Origin: Falsibacillus albus
Lineage (GTDB): Bacteria; Bacillota; Bacilli; Bacillales; DSM-25281
Length of the DNA: 64,000 bases
NCBI RefSeq assembly: GCF_003668575.1
Contig: NZ_RCVZ01000005.1
Coordinates: 124,001-188,000, forward strand
Direction of reading: 5' to 3'
This document shows, piece by piece, positions 63,506 to 64,000 of the stretch (within the stretch, counting starts at the first letter, position 1; each line of letters begins with the position of its first letter). Position numbers and translations under genes: made by a program. The notes beneath the pieces are model-generated. The model did not search any database, was not told the DNA's origin, and saw only the letters and a list, made by a program, of their open reading frames with translations.

Positions 63506-64000
63506 TTATTTGTTCAAAAATCTATCTACAGCTTTATGGTGTTCCTCGGAAGCCCACAGTTTGGCGCACCTTTTGATTTCCTCGTTCATCCTTCCCTTCA
63601 AGTCTGAAGAATGCCATTTGCTGACCAATGCCTGCTTGTAAGCAGAAAGTACATCTGGCTGCTTATCTGTTATAAAGTCGAGTAAAACTTCCAAATCTAG
63701 TTTTTCGGCAACTTCTTGGATAAAGCCAATTCTCTTCAAGCTCTCCGCAGGATAGGTCCTGGCCTCTGTCAAAATCTTGAGTGCATCTGAGGGAAGTATT
63801 TTTTCAAACAATATTGACGCCCCTCCCCAGCCGGTCGTAATTCCCAAGTTTCCTTGAACAAAACCAGCCTTGATTCCTTTTTTGGCTATGCGGAAATCGC
63901 ATGCTGCGGCCAATTCGCAGCCTCCCCCGATCGCCGTTCCATTCAACATGGCAATCGTAGGTTTTTGAAGGGTAGTTAACCGAAATAATATCGCTCCCAT
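63506..64000 (-). CDS. Crotonase-family protein (partial), possible acyl-CoA decarboxylase
   Basis: The C-terminal 164 residues or more of a crotonase; the N-terminus lies right of the window. The oxyanion-hole segment NGTAIGGGCELAAACDFRIA is clear. At the places where hydratases carry two catalytic glutamates I see VQGNLGITTGWGG and DALKILTE, without those Glu residues. The pattern NLG..WGG and ALK(I/V)L recalls ethylmalonyl- or methylmalonyl-CoA decarboxylases. Annotation as plain enoyl-CoA hydratase would be less safe. It lies upstream of the gerR-like gene, near the carboxylase operon. Confidence 0.8.
   Translation of the reverse strand: MGAILFRLTTLQKPTIAMLNGTAIGGGCELAAACDFRIAKKGIKAGFVQGNLGITTGWGGASILFEKILPSDALKILTEARTYPAESLKRIGFIQEVAEKLDLEVLLDFITDKQPDVLSAYKQALVSKWHSSDLKGRMNEEIKRCAKLWASEEHHKAVDRFLNK

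Overview
The window is a 64 kb chromosomal segment of an endospore-forming member of the Bacillaceae. The evidence is gene order and protein identity: the Bacillus-type division and cell-wall cluster, a spoIIGA-sigE-sigG sporulation block, the ylm-divIVA genes, a complete PyrR-regulated pyr operon, and priA-coaBC-rpoZ-gmk-remA. It is low to moderate in GC. Nearly every gene reads on the minus strand; the exceptions are rqcH and a ylbP-like acetyltransferase. The species cannot be named from this segment.

Layout from left to right (transcription mostly right to left): priA, coaBC, rpoZ, gmk, remA and yloC (149-5947); a Ca2+ P-type ATPase (6031-8709); an 0.8 kb gene-free stretch holding a promoter-equipped structured element and a 20.5-bp phased repeat array; rqcH (+); the pyr operon pyrR-P-B-C-AA-AB-K-D-F-E (11273-23252) with three PyrR attenuators; rluD, lspA, ylyA; ileS behind a T-box leader; divIVA, ylmH, ylmG, sepF, ylmE, ylmD, ylmC; sigG, sigE, spoIIGA; ftsZ, ftsA, sbp, two DUF881 genes, divIB, murG, spoVE, murD, mraY, a MurF remnant, murE, a 46-codon membrane ORF, spoVD, pbpB, ftsL, rsmH, mraZ; then bshC, a DUF3397 gene and a panE-like gene; and finally a biotin-dependent acyl-CoA carboxylase operon, ylbP, a GerR/RsfA-family regulator and a crotonase-family gene cut by the window end.

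The genes form four working groups: UMP synthesis with its own RNA-binding regulator; peptidoglycan precursor synthesis with the divisome, including sporulation-specific versions (SpoVD, SpoVE); the sigma-factor relay of sporulation (SpoIIGA processes pro-SigmaE; SigmaG acts in the forespore); and ribosome quality control (RqcH, with the RqcP-like S4 protein YlmH). Promoters recognisable by sequence fit known control: a spoIIG-type promoter with a 22-bp spacer, a SigmaF-type promoter before sigG, a SigmaH-type promoter before ftsA, and GTGG repeats at 10-bp spacing before mraZ.

The least expected items are: (1) a 46-aa one-helix membrane ORF between spoVD and murE; (2) an ORF of about 154 aa in the murE-mraY gap that resembles only the N-terminal domain of MurF and has lost its signature residues; (3) no murB between murG and divIB; (4) a dispersed repeat family that lies directly 3' of at least six intrinsic terminators; (5) a second repeat family with an extended -10 promoter and internal hairpins, whose head recurs just after the sigE stop codon; (6) the 20.5-bp phased array; and (7) a crotonase homologue near the acyl-CoA carboxylase that looks more like an ethylmalonyl/methylmalonyl-CoA decarboxylase than a hydratase. 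I found no IS element, prophage, CRISPR array, rRNA or tRNA gene.
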